DNA of 64,000 bases from Cadophora sp. MPI-SDFR-AT-0126. Lineage: Eukaryota; Ascomycota; Leotiomycetes; Helotiales; Ploettnerulaceae. The stretch lies in NCBI GenBank assembly GCA_020747065.1, contig JAGMVK010000004.1, positions 3,100,001-3,164,000 of the forward strand, written 5' to 3'. Position 1 is the stretch's first letter; each line of letters begins with the position of its first letter. The translations under genes and the position numbers were made by a program. The notes beneath the pieces are model-generated. The model worked only from the letters and a program-made list of their open reading frames with translations. It had not been told where the DNA came from and did not search any database. Positions 58,490 through 64,000 of the stretch are shown in pieces.

Positions 58490-61400
58490 TCATGTGTTTT
58501 AGCTTTCTACTTTTTAGTTAATTATACTTAATCTGCTCTTTATTTTCTTATATTAATTTATTAAGTTTTAATAATAATACTTAAAGAGCTTAAATAAGTT
58601 TTTAAGGAATCTAAAGTAGATACTTTCTAAAAATATACTTAATACTTTACTTATAGTATAAGTTAGTCTAATATAGATATTCTTAAGGAGAGTATAGTTC
58701 TTTTCTTTATAAATTCCTTCTTATTTTATACTTATCTTAATTTGAATACCTTCTTTCTTTAATCTTATCTTTTATTTAATTTTCTAAATTTCTTTATATA
58801 ATTTGTTTTATCTAATTATTATAAGTTACTATTTTAGTATTCTTAATACCTAAAAAGGAGTTACTAGAGGAGTTCTTTGCACAATCTTGTAGTAAAGGCT
58901 CTACTATTAAATTAGAAATTATCAATAGGAAAAAGGTGAAAAAAGATCTCTAGCTAGGAATAAAGAAAAACTATACTTATGCCTTAGTATAATAGGACTA
59001 GTGTAATGAGGCGTATATTCAGAATCAGGGTGTTGCCTTAGGCAACCTTAGTTGCGAGCCTTAATGAACTCCCTCCGCTTATAAGAGCTCTCCTTTACTT
59101 ATAGAATTAGAAGAATTAAAGACTTTTTTCATCTTGAATTTCAACTATAAGTAGCTTCTTATGTTTTACTCCTAGGTTTAGTGACCTACTTAGTTTTGCG
59201 TTATTCCAGGTCTTTACACTAGTAAGAGCTATTTCCTAATTACTAGTAAAAATTTCTTTTAACGCTTATCTCTTTACTAAATAGATATAAACTCGAATAC
59301 TTTAGAGCTACTTTAGATGATATAGAGATATCGAAAGATTAGGCTAGATATATTATATATATTATTATAAGTACTTATAGCGACAATATTCTAGGGTTAG
59401 AATCTATTATTTGCTTATGGAAGAATCTTATAGTAAGTTAGTAGTAGGCAGGTTATAAGCTAAAGATAGACTTTGAAGTAGTTACTACTATCTTGAATAT
59501 AAGTCCTAGAGGTGTTGTTTCTATTTTCTTAAGGTATTATATATAATTGCTAATAGAGTATAGTTTATAAAAGGTCTTTTATAGAAGGAAATTAGTTTAT
59601 ACTATAAGAAGTAAGAGAGGAAGTATAGTACTATAATTCACTTTATTTACTTTGAAATATAGCTTTAGTTAAATGATTAGTATACTTATAAGTAGTTAAG
59701 AATTAGATTAGAAGTATAAGGCTAGCTCTAAATATAAGTATTTATATTAGTAAGAGTCGGCAAGTATATATAATTAATCTACTATCTTAGGTTAAGTTAA
59801 GACCTTTATTATCAAGTAAGTCCTGATTCTTTAGTCTTTCTAAGACTAAGTAAATAACTAATAGTTTATTCTAGGATATTACTTTTATAGTGTTTCGAAA
59901 TAAGAATAGAAGAGCAGAGTTTATTATATAAGTTATATAAGATATAAAAAATATAATATTTAAGCTAGATAAAAAGTAATGTTCTATTATTTAATACCTT
60001 AAAGCTATTTCCTAAAGACTAATTGTAAAATAGGCTAAAGCACTTATTATATAAAGGTTTATAACCTTAACTACTCTTTTATAATCTGATTCTTATATAT
60101 CTTACTAAATTTATTATAAAAAGGGTCTTTAGAGATTATAAGATAATAGATGCACTTCTTAGTCTTAAGTTAACTAGAGATGAAATATTCTAACTCTATT
60201 AGGACCTAGAGGTCCTTAATCTGCTCTTCTTTTAGAAAGATAATAGAGAGATTAATATAGTAAATATATTTAATAAACGTATGAGAGAGTTAGGCTTTTA
60301 TTCGAGATATAAGCTCTTGTCTATAATCTATAATTTTAGAGCCGAAGGTCTATTTCTTATTAGTATATTTCATGTACTAATTAAGAGGATATATCTTTAA
60401 AACTAACGTGTTCTTAGATAAGCTCTATTTAATAGCTTAGAGGATAAAGTATAGTAGTTATACCAATAAGAATACTTATTGTGATTATTATGCCCTTAAT
60501 AACGCTAGAACTAATAGCTAAGGAAGCTACTTCAGCGATAAGCTACGTAGCATTATTAATAATAGATTTTAGTCTATAATCTTATATTATAATTCTGAAC
60601 TTTAGTAGTCTCTTCCGGTAGAAAAATAGTATAAACTTAAAAGTAGCTCAGAATTTATAGCTATTAAATAAGAGCTAGAAGCTCTATCTCTAGATACTAG
60701 GGACGATTTGATTATTATAGATCGATAAAAGGACTTATATATAGAGAAAAGAAAGCTTATTACTAAAGAGCCTTATAAGAGTCGGAAACTCTAGTTAAGT
60801 AGAATTCCTTTTACTAAAGGCGAAAACTATTTAATTAGGTATTACTAGACTATATTTTCCTGTATTTATAGCTTAATATTAGAACACGACTACTTAGTAT
60901 CTAGTTTATTTACTATCGCTTCTATTTGTAGTAAAGAAGGCTGAGTAGTCCTCTATAATATAATCGCGCTCTATTAGTAAGAGACTGAAGTAGTAGTTCG
61001 TTTAGGCTTAGAACCAGAGAAGTGCTTTTACTTACTAATAGAGTCTAAGAGAAAGATTAATAGGTTTATACTTCTTAAAACCTTTTTTAATACTCGTATA
61101 ATATAAAGTACTAATACTATATTTTTAAATAGTAAACTAGCTATCTAGAGATAGAGGTATATTTATAGCTATTATAGAAAAAGCCTTAGAGCTACTTATA
61201 GATTTACAGAAATATACTCTTTTATAGTAAATAAGTTATAGGAAAAGATAAGTAGAAGAACTATTACTAGGTTTACTTAGACAGCTATAAACCTCTACTA
61301 GCTCAGTGTGATCTACTCTTCTATAGTAGGACTCTAGCTTCGTCTAGTATATTGTGGTGGGGATTGGCTCGGTAAAACTTTTGTTACCTGACTCATGTAC

Positions 61401-63859
61401 TCCGCATTGTACTTAAGTTGAGACCTTCTTTGAGAGATTTTATCATCAACAATAGTACTTTTCCTTCTGATAGGATTTACACTTCTTTCTCTAATTGACA
61501 ATTCGTACTCTTTGGATATGTGATATCTTTTGATTTCGTCTATCTGTTATTTCTTGAACCTTACACCTTATGTACCTTGCATTTGCTACCCTCTTGTCGT
61601 GTGGGGGATTGGGGTCCTCCCCTCCACAATATATCTCTTCTATCTAGATAATACGACGTATTTAGCTACTAAATAAATATACTAGTTCTATAATAAGATC
61701 AAATAAAGAGATTATATTTCCGACTACTTTAGAATCTTTGAAAAATATATTAGAAATCTATATAAAAGTATATTACTTAAATATCTAATCTTGAAGTTAT
61801 ACTATTCTAACGCTTTCATATTAGCGTAATAAGTGAAATTTCATCTTTAGAATAACTATAGTACTAAATTCGTTAAGAGAATAAAGAAATCTCAGCCCTT
61901 AGATAAAATAGACGCTAAATACTCTAAAACTAAGAGGGTCAGAAGTATAATTAAGTATGAACTAGATATTAGAGAATACTTCAAACTAGTATACGAATTT
62001 ATATACTAGACAGTAGAATAGTAGTATCGAAAGAGCTATAATACCTTGAATCCAATAGCTATTTATTCTACTCCTTTAAGTATACTATTAACTACTTCTT
62101 TGATAGCTCTATTAACGCTCTCTTCACTTAATTCAAGGGCTTCAACGCTAATAACTAATATATACGAGAGTATAACTTATATACTAGTATTATAAATTCC
62201 TAATAATACTAATAGTAATATTAATCCCCTTCTTCTTTTTATATCAGATACTACTACACTTATCAGAGAAAATATAACTCGCTTATTACTATATCTAAAC
62301 GTTACTATTACCTCCTATAAATTAGACTTCGCGATAGAGTCTTTTAAGGTATATAATATAGGATCGAAATATAATACAATTAAAGTAGAGGATCTTATAG
62401 ACTTCAACGAAGAGTCTTAAGCCTTAGAGACTAGTAAGTCTCTTATATATATTACTATAGCTCCGAGTATATATTAATAATACTGATATTTCAGAGACTT
62501 AAGTCTAACTAAATTATAGGAGCTTTTATTACTCTAGCGGACGATAGTAACTAGCTAGACCTTTCGACTATTAGAGATACTCTATCCTATGAGAAGCTAT
62601 TAGTAGAGTTAACTAATATTATGAAGATATAGCTACTAAGAAAGAAGAGCGTAAATACTTTAATAAAGATTTTATATTTATTAGTAACTCGTTAGATCTA
62701 AGTAACTTAAGACTACTTATTCAATCTTTTTACTATTTACTTATTATAAACTAGATCTACAAAGTATTCTTAATTGCGAAGAGCTATCTAATTCATATAT
62801 TAGTAAAGCTTATAGTATTTCTAGTAATAGCTCTACAGAAGGTATACCTACTTCTTATTAAGACCTAGAATATTAGTAGCTTAGCGAATAAGTAGTTCAG
62901 GAAACTAGGCTATTTGCTATAAACCCTAAGAATAACTAATTTGAAGTTAAGAAAGTTATAAATAATTAAGTTATCCTAGTTAGTTAAGGGAGGCAGAAAA
63001 AGATAATTACCTAATACTAGGTTAAGTAAAAAGGATATCTAGAAGATAATAATACCTAGGTTAATAAAGCTGATATATATAAGAATCTTATTAAGGCTTA
63101 TATAGTAGGAAAGAGCTCAGATTAAAGTTATATTATATATAAGATTACTTAAAGACACGTGTTAGTTGTTTCTTCTTTATTCTATTTTATATATATATAG
63201 TTATATTCTCTATTCTTCTTTAATAAATTATAAGTTTTCGGGTATTAATAGTAGAGCGATACTAAGTAATAGTATAATAGATGGAATTATAGTAACTTTC
63301 AATGTAAGTTCGTCGTAAACGCTTATTTCGGCCACTTGCTTATACGTTGACTCTTAAAGAGTAGAAGCTAATCCGAGAAAAGTTGTTTTTAGGAATTTGA
63401 ACGAATCCGACTTGAATTTAGTATAAAAAATATATATTACTACACTAGTAATTATTATTTAAATAACGTATTACTTAAGGAAAGAACTCTAAGTCTAAGA
63501 AATATAAACTATAGAGAATATTAAGGTAATACTATAACTAGTAGTAAATAAAGATATACTTTCTAATACCTAATAAAGCAAGCTACTCCTAGTAGAAATT
63601 ATCACTTTAATCTAAATACCTAAGACTATATATTTTTAACTACTCTTAACCCTATAATAATAAAATATAAATATAAAAACTCAGTTTAAGCTCGCCGAAA
63701 TCTTAGTTTACTCATTAAAGTTATAAATATTAATTATTAATTAAAGTTAAATGCTTTTTAAAATAAGTATAATAATATAGTAATTATTTTATAAGTTTTT
63801 TATTTATAAAACGAATATAATTTATATAAAATATTTATTAATTTATAATAACCTTAACC
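58490..63859. mobile_element. AT-rich RIP-degraded repeat block
   Basis: 5.4 kb of DNA dominated by A and T, with TA dinucleotides everywhere and few CA or TG, except for the island at 61353-61628. No open frame of 60 codons exists on either strand, in contrast to the left 58 kb. This is the pattern left in ascomycetes by repeat-induced point mutation of transposons (C to T at CpA on both strands). The original element type cannot be read; coding relics are too stop-ridden to identify. Confidence 0.8.
61353..61628. mobile_element. LTR-like insertion (solo LTR candidate)
   Basis: A 276-bp island of ordinary base composition inside the AT-rich block. It begins TGTGGTGGGGA and ends TCCCCTCCACA, so the ends are imperfect inverted repeats (10 of 11) with the TG...CA termini of LTRs. 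It is flanked by ATAT on both sides (61349-61352 and 61629-61632), a possible 4-bp target duplication, though ATAT is common here. No coding capacity. It looks like a young solo LTR that escaped RIP; a small non-autonomous element is the alternative. Confidence 0.6.
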
Positions 63860-64000
63860 TGTAACGGTCGTGTATTTACTCGGTAAACATAGGAAGGCTG
63901 GTTGATCTCTAGATCACGAAGTAGGTGTATCACGTACGGGTAGACAATTACTAGTATAGGTGAAGATACTATTTTAAGTTGAGCACGAAGCTCCTATCTA
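63860..64000 (+). mobile_element. possible LTR start, cut by window end
   Basis: At 63860 the composition changes from AT-rich to ordinary, starting with TGTAACGGTCG. TGTAAC is a common start of fungal Gypsy-type LTRs. No second end or target duplication can be seen because the window stops. The segment ctcggtaaa also occurs near the start of the 61353 island, perhaps by chance. Confidence 0.4.

Noticed and set aside
59032..59046. GTTGCC-TTA-GGCAAC palindrome in the AT-rich block
   Set aside because: A short perfect inverted repeat, but alone and without a run of T or neighbouring gene; too short to call a regulatory site or terminal repeat.
1..64000. tRNA, rRNA and CRISPR search by eye
   Set aside because: No convincing tRNA A and B box pair, rRNA segment or spaced direct-repeat array was noticed, but a covariance-model scan would be needed to exclude small RNAs.

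Overview
The window looks like nuclear DNA of a filamentous ascomycete (Pezizomycotina). Genes are dense and split by many short introns (about 43-141 nt, mostly near 50) with GTRNGT-type donors and CTRAC-like branch points. The families are typical of plant-associated moulds: PL3 pectate lyase, HsbA-like surface protein, GH31 glycosidase, many MFS permeases, Zn2Cys6 regulator and STRIPAK striatin. A helotialean or similar leotiomycete is a guess. All exon boundaries were placed by hand and checked only for reading frame. 23 gene models give an uninterrupted frame to the stop and 4 are interrupted.

Region by region. 0-7.5 kb: a small orphan gene with an in-frame stop, then two divergent, unrecognised, helix-rich proteins (369 codons minus, 741 aa plus) whose architecture recalls alpha-helical pore-forming proteins. 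9-16.7 kb: hexose transporter, DUF2461 protein, aldo-keto reductase. 18-28.8 kb: secreted GDPD phosphodiesterase, Dal5-like permease, pectate lyase, 2OG-Fe(II) oxygenase-like protein, HsbA-like secreted protein. 29-37.5 kb: Jen1-like carboxylate transporter, divergent unknown TPR-like protein, DHA1-type MFS, threonine aldolase. 38-45 kb: tiny PLDc_N membrane protein, 13-exon Zn2Cys6 regulator, striatin. 47.6-54.8 kb: His/RS-rich protein with a possible doublecortin-like tail, Dal5-like permease divergent from a GH31 glycosidase, GNAT acetyltransferase. 55-58.2 kb: a frameshifted 3CxxC zinc-finger gene, a 5' gene relic, and a trypsin-like protease pseudogene with three CAR-to-TAR stops. 58.2-64 kb: a short-repeat boundary, then a strongly AT-rich, ORF-free block that looks RIP-degraded, holding one unmutated LTR-like island and ending in what may be another LTR.

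Functionally the intact genes centre on carbon and nitrogen acquisition: sugar, carboxylate and anion permeases, pectin and alpha-glycoside breakdown, and phosphodiester scavenging. A few are housekeeping or developmental (striatin, threonine aldolase, DUF2461). The right end records transposon invasion and C-to-T mutation that appears to have reached the neighbouring protease gene.
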